A DNA stretch of 6,597 nt, from assembly GCA_009786275.1 (NCBI GenBank), contig WQTL01000384.1:1-6597 (forward strand). Reading direction: 5' to 3'. Under the pieces are notes generated by a model. It did not search any database. It was not told the origin of the DNA and saw nothing but the letters and a program-made list of their open reading frames with translations. The position numbers and the translations under genes were made by a program. Shown piece by piece: positions 1-5,259 of this stretch (position 1 is its first letter; each line of letters starts with the position of its first letter). Source of the DNA: Bacillota bacterium. GTDB taxonomy: Bacteria; Bacillota; Clostridia; Oscillospirales; Acutalibacteraceae.

Positions 1-89
1 GTGTCGATTGGCAGTTTACTGCCGAAGATGCTCGTATCAAGCTCAAAAGGCTTTATCCGGTTGTTCAATGATTAGGTTTTACAGGGTAC
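1..89 (+). mobile_element. 3' end of an insertion sequence, probably IS630 family
   Basis: The first ~90 bases look like the right end of an insertion sequence. A transposase C-terminal tail is read in frame 3 and stops at 69-71. It is followed by about 18 non-coding bases ending in a run like TTTTACAGGGTAC, and then directly by primase coding sequence starting at a TA dinucleotide (90-91). IS630/Tc1-mariner elements insert at TA and duplicate it, which fits this boundary. The exact end is uncertain: TA also occurs at 87-88. The left end, the other inverted repeat and the other copy of the TA duplication lie outside the window, so the family call rests on the protein tail and the TA boundary only. 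Confidence 0.55.
3..71 (+). CDS. C-terminal tail of a transposase (partial)
   Basis: Frame 3 encodes 22 residues, beginning VDWQFTAEDARIKLKRLYP, and ends at TGA 69-71. The pattern W-x-F-T-x-E-D-A-R-I-K-L-K-R-L-Y-P resembles, from memory, the extreme C-terminus of IS630-family DDE transposases, just after the catalytic domain. The DDE catalytic residues would lie upstream of the window and cannot be assessed. The reading frame differs from that of the primase that follows, as expected for an insertion. The gene runs off the left edge, so whether the full transposase is intact is unknown. Confidence 0.55.
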   Translation, partial: VDWQFTAEDARIKLKRLYPVVQ

Positions 90-1042
90 TAGCCTTGTGT
101 GGGATACTCGCCTTTTGGTGCGGACGCGACACCGGGCAGATGGATCGCCTGTTTCGACAGTCGGGCCTTTACCGGGAGAAATGGGATCGCCCCCAAACAG
201 GCAGCACATACGGCTGGATCACCGTCGAAAAAGCCGCCGCCGAAACGCAGAACGTCTACAGGCCAAGCCAAAAGAAATCGAAAACCGCCGCTCCGGGCAA
301 GAAATTCGCCGGACGCGGCGGTGTTTCTTTGTGGGACTTGCAGCCCGAAAACAATCCGCGCTACCCCTGGGCAGATCTCGGCTCCGGGCGCATATTCGCC
401 GACTATTTCAAAAGCATCGCCCGCTTTGTCAAAGAGCGCAAGACTTGGTACGTCTACACCGGCAAGGTCTGGGAGGCCGACACCGCCGTGGTGGAAATCA
501 TGAAGCTGGGCAAATATATGGCTGACGACATCATGAACTACGCAATGGCGCTGCCCGATGAGCGCGTGCGCACCGCCTACATGGAGTACGCCAAGCGCTG
601 GCAGAAATTGAACTTCCGGCAGAACGCCATCAAAGAGGCCGAGAGCGAATATCCCATCCAGATGAAGGAATTCGACGAGAAAACCTTCGCGTTCAACTGC
701 CGCAACGGCACGCTGCATCTCAACACCATGGAGTTCAAGAAGCACGACAGCGCGGATTTTCTTACCAAAATGGCCGACGTGCGGTATGACCCGAAAGCCC
801 GGTGTGAACGGTGGGAGCAGTTCATATCTGAGATTATCCCCAACGACCTGGCAACTGCGGACTTCTTACAACGCGCGCTGGGGTATTCCCTCACCGGCGA
901 GACGCAGCATGAATGCATGTTTATATTGTGGGGCCGGAAAACCCGCAACGGCAAGGGCACCCTTTGTGAAAGCATCATGCGGATCATGGGCGACTATGGG
1001 CGCGCGGTCAGCCCGGAAACCCTGGCGCAGAAACCAAATCTC
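89..1042 (+). pseudogene. Phage/plasmid primase-helicase (D5/P4 family) remnant, truncated at both ends
   Basis: Proteins of this family prime and unwind DNA at phage or plasmid origins. The open frame begins at TTG 8, but its first ~27 residues are IS sequence; the homologous part begins at CTA 89-91. It opens with a conserved block ending the primase domain (L-A-L-C...F-W...D-R-L-F-R-Q-S-G-L), then W-D-R and G-S-T-Y-G. A linker and a D5 N-terminal type region follow, including F-N-C-R-N-G-T-L-H-L and D-F-L-Q-R-A-L-G-Y-S-L-T-G (residues ~230-297). The SF3 helicase Walker A is G-R-K-T-R-N-G-K-G-T (residues 309-318). Protein identity stops near residue 343, after the E-T-L-A-Q-K block. Walker B, sensor 1 and the arginine finger are missing, so helicase activity is not expected. 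The catalytic primase N-terminus is cut off by the IS. The frame continues without a stop into a flavodoxin-like protein. It is a prophage or plasmid relic. Confidence 0.85.
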
Positions 1043-1246
1043 ATGAACATCACAGTCATCAACGGCACCGAGCAGCACGGTTGCACCTTCGCTATGAAGG
1101 AGCAGTTCCTTGCGGCCATGGGCGCAGGTCATAGCATAACCGAATATTTTCTGCCACGGGATTGCCCCGCGTTCTGCACGGGCTGCAAGGCCTGCTTTTT
1201 CAAGGACATCAGCGTTTGCCCCCACCGGGCGCACACCGTGCCAATT
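1043..1246 (+). pseudogene. Flavodoxin-like NAD(P)H oxidoreductase, N-terminal fragment fused in frame to the primase
   Basis: From ATG 1043 the frame reads M-N-I-T-V-I-N-G-T-E, the first beta strand and FMN phosphate loop of a small flavodoxin-fold oxidoreductase. A cysteine-rich block follows: C-P-A-F-C-T-G-C-K-A-C, then a further Cys-Pro-His. This is typical of clostridial flavodoxin-family/NADPH-dependent FMN reductase proteins. Family members are about 180-230 residues; only about 68 remain, ending at the H-T-V-P-I block (to 1246). After this the frame reads a short foreign tail and stops at TGA 1277-1279. The Met is in frame with the primase upstream and has no clear Shine-Dalgarno sequence, which suggests the natural ribosome binding site was lost at the junction. 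The fragment lacks most of the fold and is presumably inactive. Confidence 0.75.
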
Positions 1247-1451
1247 TGCGGAGCGCATTCGGCGCAATCTCGGCCTTGAAACCGGGGATGTAGTCGTTTG
1301 GTGTAAACGGGCGATAATCAGCGCTGGCGACGCCGCCATTTTGCGCAGGGGGAAGAACTGGTACGTCCAGTGCTCGGACTGCGTAATCACCGTCAACGCG
1401 TACAGCAGCACCATCATCACCGCGCATAAAATCGAGGGAGGCAAGGCATGA
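1231..1451 (+). pseudogene. DUF3781 protein, C-terminal remnant
   Basis: In frame 3, from about 1248, the sequence encodes a good match to the DUF3781 family: A-E-R-I-R-R-N-L-G-L, then D-V-V-V-W-C-K, then G-K-N-W-Y-V and C-V-I-T-V-N-A-Y-S-S-T-I-I-T-A-H-K, ending at TGA 1449-1451. The function of DUF3781 is unknown. The usual N-terminal His-Thr-x-Pro block appears only in frame 2 (H-T-V-P-I, 1231-1245), where it also serves as the end of the flavodoxin fragment. The boundary is therefore a frame-changing join, equivalent to losing 2 bases or gaining 1. No ATG or GTG start exists in frame 3 near the join, so independent translation is unlikely. The stop overlaps the next gene's start as ATGA (1448-1451), showing that DUF3781 was once the coupled upstream operon gene. 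Confidence 0.75.
1434..1441 (+). promoter_or_regulatory. Ribosome binding site of mmcQ/yjbR gene
   Basis: GAGGGAGG lies within the end of the DUF3781 frame, 6 bases before ATG 1448. It fixes the start of the MmcQ gene and would still allow its translation even though the upstream gene is broken. Confidence 0.7.
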
Positions 1452-1792
1452 CCCGCCAAGATCTAATCGACCTCTGCCTGACCTTCCCCGGCGCGTATGA
1501 GGACTACCCCTTCGACGACCTCACCGCCAGCGACCATCCTTGGACGGTCATGCGCCACCGGGGCAACAAGAAGAGCTTTGCTTTTATCTATGAACGCGAG
1601 AGCCGCCTGTGCGTGAATCTGAAGTGCGCGCCCCTTGAGGCTGATTTGCTGCGCGGGGCGTTCGAGGACGTGCTGCCGGGGTACCATATGAACAAAACGC
1701 ACTGGAATACCGTGCGCGTGGGCGGGGATGTGCCGGAGGAGGAGCTGCGGCGCATGATTGGGAACAGCTATGATTTGATTAAGCCAAAATGA
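1448..1792 (+). CDS. MmcQ/YjbR family DNA-binding-like protein
   Basis: This 114-residue protein has the length and conserved pattern of the MmcQ/YjbR family (CyaY-like fold). It begins with an N-terminal L-C-L-T-F-P-G-A-Y-E-D-Y-P-F block. F-A-F-I-Y and L-C-V-N-L-K-C strands follow, then P-G-Y-H-M-N-K-T-H-W-N-T-V and a C-terminal helix ending in S-Y-D-L-I. The P-G-Y-x-M-N-K-x-H-W-N-T-V signature is highly characteristic. A DNA-binding role is suggested for the family by its fold, but the cellular function is not established. The gene is complete with a strong ribosome binding site. Its ATG overlaps the stop of the DUF3781 remnant, and the TfoX-domain gene follows after 13 bases. The protein is cytoplasmic: no signal peptide or membrane segment is visible. 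Confidence 0.9.
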   Translation: MTRQDLIDLCLTFPGAYEDYPFDDLTASDHPWTVMRHRGNKKSFAFIYERESRLCVNLKCAPLEADLLRGAFEDVLPGYHMNKTHWNTVRVGGDVPEEELRRMIGNSYDLIKPK

Positions 1793-1805
1793 GAGGAAAA
1801 ACACC

Positions 1806-2063
1806 ATGGGCGAACTGACCACCCTGCCCAATATTGCGGCGAAACTGGAGGCCCAATTGGCCGATGTGGGCATCACGACCATCGAAGAACTCAGGCGCGT
1901 GGGCAGTTGCGAGGCCTGGCTACGCATTTTGGCCCGCGACCCGTCGACCTGCCTCATGCGGCTTTCCGCATTGGAGGGCGCGATTCAGGGCGTGCGCTGG
2001 CATTACCTGGATGACGAAACCAAGCGGGAACTGAAAGAATTCTATCAAGAGCACAAAGGGTAA
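1806..2063 (+). CDS. Standalone TfoX/Sxy C-terminal domain protein
   Basis: This 85-residue protein consists only of the TfoX C-terminal domain, a small helix-hairpin-helix-like helical fold. Visible landmarks are L-P-N-I-A-A-K-L-E-A-Q-L (residues ~7-18), V-G-I-T-T-I-E-E-L-R-R-V-G (helical hairpin), C-L-M-R-L-S-A-L-E-G-A-I-Q-G-V-R-W and a C-terminal helix K-R-E-L-K-E-F. In Proteobacteria the full TfoX/Sxy regulates competence. Here the N-terminal domain is absent, which is common in Firmicutes, so a competence role should not be assumed. The start is supported by AGAGGA at 1792-1797, 8 bases upstream. It lies between mmcQ/yjbR and thpR, 3 bases from the latter, within one apparent operon. Confidence 0.9.
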   Translation: MGELTTLPNIAAKLEAQLADVGITTIEELRRVGSCEAWLRILARDPSTCLMRLSALEGAIQGVRWHYLDDETKRELKEFYQEHKG

Positions 2064-2066
2064 ACC

Positions 2067-2582
2067 ATGCGCCTGTTCATCGCCCTAAATTTCACCGACG
2101 AAATCAAATCCCGCCTGCTTTCCCTGCGAGAAAATCTGCGCGCGCAATCCCAGCGCGGAAACTTCAGCCTGCCCGAAAACCTCCACCTGACCCTCGCTTT
2201 TCTCGGCGAGTGCGACGCTCGGCAGACCGCCGCCGCGAAGCAGGCCATGACCGCCGTAGCATTCACCCCGCCAGAAATCACTATAGACCGCGTGGGCCGC
2301 TTTCGCCGCGACGGCGGTGATATCTGGTGGGCCGGGGTGAGTGAGGCCCCTGCGCTTATGGCCTTGCAGCGGGATTTGACCGAGCGCCTGCGGGCGGCGG
2401 GTTTTGCGCTGGAACAGCGCAGATACAGCCCGCATATTCCCCTGGGGCGCGAGGTTTTTACGGATGCCGCGCCGTGGGCGATTGAACCTTTCGGTGAAAC
2501 AGTTTCGCGCGTGGAATTAATGAAGTCAGAACGGATGCAGGGAAGGCTGACATATACAGCGATTTTTGCATGGGAGGGCTGA
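2067..2582 (+). CDS. thpR: RNA 2',3'-cyclic phosphodiesterase (ThpR/LigT, 2H family), second motif altered
   Basis: This 171-residue protein matches ThpR/LigT, which hydrolyses 2',3'-cyclic phosphate RNA ends to 2'-phosphates and was historically described as a 2'-5' RNA ligase. It begins M-R-L-F-I-A-L-N-F, with the first catalytic motif H40-L-T42-L in the segment N-L-H-L-T-L-A-F-L-G. The second motif reads H123-I-P125-L in Y-S-P-H-I-P-L-G-R-E. The family normally has H-x-T, so the phosphate-contacting threonine is replaced by proline (codon CCC, 2439-2441; ACC would give Thr). Both histidines are retained. The rest of the protein is full length, with the usual V-G-R-F and E-L-M-K-S-E-R segments. 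AAAGGG (2055-2060) just before the preceding stop serves as the ribosome binding site. Its stop (2580-2582) is 2 bases from the cupin start. Activity may be reduced; the family call is firm. Confidence 0.9.
   Translation: MRLFIALNFTDEIKSRLLSLRENLRAQSQRGNFSLPENLHLTLAFLGECDARQTAAAKQAMTAVAFTPPEITIDRVGRFRRDGGDIWWAGVSEAPALMALQRDLTERLRAAGFALEQRRYSPHIPLGREVFTDAAPWAIEPFGETVSRVELMKSERMQGRLTYTAIFAWEG
2572..2577 (+). promoter_or_regulatory. Ribosome binding site deciding the cupin start
   Basis: GGGAGG lies inside the last codons of thpR, 7 bases before ATG 2585. It favours ATG 2585 over the in-frame ATG at 2570, which lies upstream of this site and would add M-G-G-L-T to the protein. Confidence 0.7.
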
Positions 2583-2584
2583 CT

Positions 2585-2821
2585 ATGCTCGAAAAAGTGA
2601 ACCTATTACAAGCGGCGAACAGCGCCAGCCTCTTCGAATACCTCAACGTCGGTCACCTCAACGGCCATACTCTCAGCGTGCTGCAAGCGGAAAACCGCAC
2701 GCTGGATTTTCATGTGCATGAGCACTCCGACGAGTTGTTCTATGTAATCGAAGGCCAGTTTAACATCGAACTGGACGATGGCTTTGTGCCCCTTGGGCCG
2801 GGCGACTTGCTGGTCATCCCA
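2585..2821 (+). pseudogene. Cupin-domain protein, C-terminally truncated
   Basis: The first 79 residues form a small single-domain cupin. Cupin motif 1 is visible as H43-x-H45-x4-E50-x6-G57 in H-V-H-E-H-S-D-E-L-F-Y-V-I-E-G. It is followed by the turn G-P-G-D-L-L-V-I-P that begins motif 2. The remainder of motif 2 (normally P-x-G then H, supplying the last metal ligand) and the final strands are gone, because at 2818-2822 the DNA switches to nitroreductase sequence. The frame then reads about 63 meaningless residues to a stop at 3013. Without the last strands and the fourth metal ligand the barrel would be open, so it is probably non-functional. The retained portion looks well conserved, so the break appears recent. 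What the intact protein bound is not evident. Confidence 0.8.
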
Positions 2822-3336
2822 ACCCCATCCTGTCCGCCATATCCGAGCGCCGCAGCATCCGGCAATACAAGCCGGAGCAGATTACCGAGGAGCAGTTGCA
2901 GGCACTGCTGCGCGCCGCCATGGAATCCCCCAGCGCGCGCAACGCGCAGCCCTGGTACTTTACCGTGGTGCAGGGCGCCGCTGTTCTCGCTGAAGTCAAC
3001 GCCGAGGCCATAGCCATTTTGAGCCGTGAGGGCGATATCTTCTACGCCGCGCCCACCGCGATTTTCATCAGCGCCGACAAGTCCAGCGACTGGGGAAAGC
3101 TCGACAGCGGCATTGCCGTGCAGAACATCGCCCTTGCCGCGCAGTCCATGGGCCTGGGCAGCGTGATTCTGGGCCTGCCCGCCGCCGCCTTCAAAGGCCC
3201 GCGCGGGGAGTATTTCTCCGGGCTGCTGAAATTTCCCGCGACGCATGAGTTCGCTATTGCCATTGCGATTGGCTATCCCGGCGGCACGAAAGAGACCCAC
3301 CCGGTGGAGGATGGGCAGATTTCGTATGTTCGTTAG
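2821..3336 (+). pseudogene. Nitroreductase family protein lacking its start codon
   Basis: Frame 1 encodes 171 residues of a small FMN-dependent nitroreductase fold: N-P-I-L-S-A-I-S-E-R-R-S-I-R-Q-Y-K-P (FMN phosphate-contacting R-R-S-I-R), S-P-S-A-R-N-A-Q-P-W, a strand F-Y-A-A-P-T-A-I-F-I, Q-N-I-A-L-A-A-Q-S-M-G-L-G-S-V and a C-terminal A-I-G-Y-P. Such proteins use NAD(P)H to reduce nitro or quinone substrates as homodimers; the substrate here is unknown. The family start would be M-N-P-I-L, but the codon before Asn is CCC, from the cupin side of the junction. An in-frame TAA lies upstream at 2761-2763. The first usable start is TTG 2896, which would delete the R-R-S FMN-binding segment. As it stands the gene is probably not properly expressed, unless ribosomes slip from the cupin frame. 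Otherwise the coding sequence is intact, with no internal stop to TAG 3334-3336. Confidence 0.8.
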
Positions 3337-3923
3337 CCGCGCAGTTCCGGCACAATAGTATCCCGCCATAGCGCATAGCCCAAGTCATTCAGGTGCTCAC
3401 CATCCCTGCGAATAATACCCTCCAGCGGCACACCATTCTCGTCATTGAGCGCTGCCGGAATATCAATATAATGCAGCGCGTCTTTGTGCTGCATGTATTC
3501 CCGCACCAGGCGATTGCACTCCCTGTCAGCCTGCCAATGCGCACTGTATCGATTGGTCAGATAAATCCCCGCATAGTACATCTGCGCGTCGGGCAAATGC
3601 ACATGCAGCGCGTTAAATAACGCCCGAAGATGCCCGAACGCCGCCTCAGCAGAGGCTTCGCGCATGTGAATATCATTCGAGCCAGCAAAAATAAACACGG
3701 CCTTGGGCTGGCAGGGCAGCGCCAGATCGCGCGCGAAATCAACCCACTGCGCCGCCGTGCTGCCGCCGATTCCGAAGTTGCGGGAGCGCAGAGGAAGCAA
3801 ATCTTCGCTGGAGGTCTTCCAATACTCCACGCTGGAACCACCGATGAGCACGATGTCCGCCGGGCCGGTTTTGCGGCGCAGCAGGTGCGCGCGGGCGCGG
3901 ACGTAGAGGGCGATGATGTTCAT
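3333..3923 (-). CDS. SGNH/GDSL hydrolase family protein
   Basis: This 196-residue protein carries all four SGNH blocks: the nucleophile block I-G-G-S30-S-V-E-Y-W, the oxyanion glycine region N-F-G-I-G-G-S, G-S-N83-D in block III, and D174-G-E-H177-L-N-D-L-G-Y in block V. These indicate a serine esterase or lipase, acting for example on acyl or acetyl esters; the substrate cannot be read from the sequence. There is no signal peptide, so it is likely cytoplasmic. It is the last gene of the minus-strand operon. Its ATG overlaps the upstream hydrolase stop (ATGA, 3920-3923), with AGGGAG 11 bases upstream at 3935-3940. Its TAA (3333-3335) overlaps the stop of the convergent nitroreductase by two bases, leaving no room for a dedicated terminator between them. 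Confidence 0.9.
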   Translation of the reverse strand: MNIIALYVRARAHLLRRKTGPADIVLIGGSSVEYWKTSSEDLLPLRSRNFGIGGSTAAQWVDFARDLALPCQPKAVFIFAGSNDIHMREASAEAAFGHLRALFNALHVHLPDAQMYYAGIYLTNRYSAHWQADRECNRLVREYMQHKDALHYIDIPAALNDENGVPLEGIIRRDGEHLNDLGYALWRDTIVPELRG

Positions 3924-4978
3924 GGTAAAAAGAACTCCCTCAGAATCCGCACAAAATTCTCCGGCTGGGCTAAGTGGATCACGTGGTCGGAGTCGATGCG
4001 CATGTATTTCGCGCCGGGGATCAACGCGACGGCCCGGTCGGCCTCGCTTTGATCCATCGCGCCGTAGAACGTGCCGTCCTCCAGGGTCTCAAAGTTGGCG
4101 TGGAGCAGCAGCGCGGGGCACTGGATTTTCGCCAGCGCCTCGGCGTGGTCGAAGCCTTCGTTCCAGCGGCCTTCGTGGAACGCCGCGCCGAATTGCGGGT
4201 CGTAGAGGCCCATGCCGCGCATCATCAATCGAATGGTCGGGGGCAAAAAAGCGAGTTCCACCGGTTTGCCCGGGTTGGAGTTTTTGTATGCGTTGACTGT
4301 GGCGGTCAACAAAGGCGCGGCGTTGAAGCCCAGCTGCTTCTTGAAAAACGCCCGGCAGCCCTCAATCCAGTACAGCAGGAAATCGTTCTCGCCGCTTTCG
4401 AGATAATCCGAGCAAATCGCGAATGACCTGTCCGCAATCGTATCCAGCAGGCGAGGATATTCGCTGGAGAACAACGCCGGGTCTTCCAGAACGATGGCCT
4501 TGACCAGCTCGGGCCGGTTGGCGGCAAGCCATGCCGTCAAAACGCCGCCCGACGAATTGCCCGACACGAACACCGGCCCGCCGATCACAGTCTCAATGAA
4601 CGCCGCCAAGTTAGCGCCAATCTGGTTGGCGTTCATGGATTCCGGCGGGGCGCTTGTTTTCCCATGTCCGTGATAATCCACGGCGAACACGTGAAAATCC
4701 CGCGACAGTTCGGGCAGCACCCGACTGAAGCTGAACCAGCCCATGTGCTGGGCGTGGAGCAGCAGCAGGGCAGGCCCGTTGTCGGGCCCCTCTGCGTAGT
4801 TGAAGCTGACGCCGCCAATTTGCGCCTGCTTTTCCTCAAAGCCTGCGGCAGCGACTTTTTCGTGATAGGGGTCTGTGAAGGTTTTGAACTGGCGGACGAG
4901 CACAAGCGCCGCGATGCCCAGTACAAGCACGACAGCGGCAGCGATTATTATGGCGAGTTTACGCTTTTTGCTTTTCAT
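3920..4978 (-). CDS. Membrane-anchored alpha/beta hydrolase
   Basis: Starting at ATG 4978 this gives 352 residues. The open frame extends 30 codons further, but ATG 4978 has GAGGG five bases before it and is followed by a clean basic/hydrophobic N-terminus. M-K-S-K-K-R-K is followed by a single hydrophobic helix (residues ~8-28), so the protein is probably anchored in the membrane with the catalytic domain outside. The hydrolase core has the nucleophile elbow G140-N-S142-S-G144, an H-A-Q-H-M-G-W oxyanion-side loop after strand 3, the D-Y-H-G-H-G-K-T motif, and a catalytic His332 in S-D-H-V-I-H-L-A-Q-P-E-N-F. The acidic residue probably lies in the segment after L-L-L-H-A-N-F. The region from ~170 to 275 forms the lid. 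Substrate unknown. The start overlaps the DUF1905 stop and the stop overlaps the SGNH start, both as ATGA. Confidence 0.88.
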   Translation of the reverse strand: MKSKKRKLAIIIAAAVVLVLGIAALVLVRQFKTFTDPYHEKVAAAGFEEKQAQIGGVSFNYAEGPDNGPALLLLHAQHMGWFSFSRVLPELSRDFHVFAVDYHGHGKTSAPPESMNANQIGANLAAFIETVIGGPVFVSGNSSGGVLTAWLAANRPELVKAIVLEDPALFSSEYPRLLDTIADRSFAICSDYLESGENDFLLYWIEGCRAFFKKQLGFNAAPLLTATVNAYKNSNPGKPVELAFLPPTIRLMMRGMGLYDPQFGAAFHEGRWNEGFDHAEALAKIQCPALLLHANFETLEDGTFYGAMDQSEADRAVALIPGAKYMRIDSDHVIHLAQPENFVRILREFFLP

Positions 4979-5259
4979 TCTCTCTCCCTCGCAGTCACCC
5001 GCACAGTATCCCCCGGCTGCTTGTCGATCTTCGCCCGGATATCCTTCCGCACGCCGATAATATAGCACACCGAGCCATCCGGGTTCGTCACGCCCATGTT
5101 GACAATGCTGCCGTCGTAGGGCTCGCCGTCGAAGGTGGCGTGGACTTTCACGCAGCCCTTGCCGTATTCCGCGCGGATGTCATAAGGGAAAGCGACATAT
5201 GCGCCGCCAGGTTCGGCAGGGTGAATGATCGCGTCGTACTCATATATTTTGTTGTTCAT
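4975..5259 (-). CDS. DUF1905 domain protein
   Basis: Starting at ATG 5259 this is a 94-residue protein made entirely of a DUF1905 beta-barrel-like domain. Visible are I-Y-E-Y-D-A-I-I, G-G-A-Y-V-A-F-P-Y-D-I-R-A-E-Y-G-K-G, V-K-V-H-A-T-F-D-G-E-P-Y-D-G-S, I-I-G-V-R-K-D-I-R-A-K-I and a final P-G-D-T-V-R-V-T strand. The domain is common but its biochemical role is not established. A longer frame extends upstream to 5436, but it reads the membrane protein gene out of frame. ATG 5259 matches the family start and overlaps the upstream stop as ATGA (5256-5259). GGAG lies 11 bases upstream (5271-5274), a long spacing consistent with reliance on coupling. Its own stop overlaps the alpha/beta hydrolase start. 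Confidence 0.88.
   Translation of the reverse strand: MNNKIYEYDAIIHPAEPGGAYVAFPYDIRAEYGKGCVKVHATFDGEPYDGSIVNMGVTNPDGSVCYIIGVRKDIRAKIDKQPGDTVRVTARERE

Noticed and set aside
8..88. Natural N-terminus of the primase frame starting at TTG 8
   Set aside because: These residues overlap, in a different frame, the transposase tail and IS end. They resemble no primase sequence, and there is no ribosome binding site.
866..1459. Long minus-strand open frame across the broken genes
   Set aside because: It is antisense to the primase, flavodoxin and DUF3781 fragments and crosses all their junctions with no recognisable domain, so it is a shadow frame.
2810..2830. Programmed ribosomal frameshift joining cupin and nitroreductase
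   Set aside because: There is no classical X-XXY-YYZ slippery heptamer in the cupin frame, and the cupin lacks its normal C-terminus right at the point where the nitroreductase begins. A DNA deletion explains both.
1448..3336. Row of small unrelated genes resembling an integron cassette array
   Set aside because: The genes abut or overlap by a few bases, leaving no room for attC-type recombination sites, and no integrase is visible. Ordinary operon packing explains the layout.
2740..3369. Long open frame on the minus strand opposite the nitroreductase
   Set aside because: It is antisense to a recognisable nitroreductase, has no family features, and is typical of GC-rich shadow frames.
4979..5068. 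Longer N-terminus for the alpha/beta hydrolase
   Set aside because: This extension overlaps DUF1905 coding sequence in another frame. ATG 4978 has a good ribosome binding site and begins a typical basic-then-hydrophobic membrane anchor.
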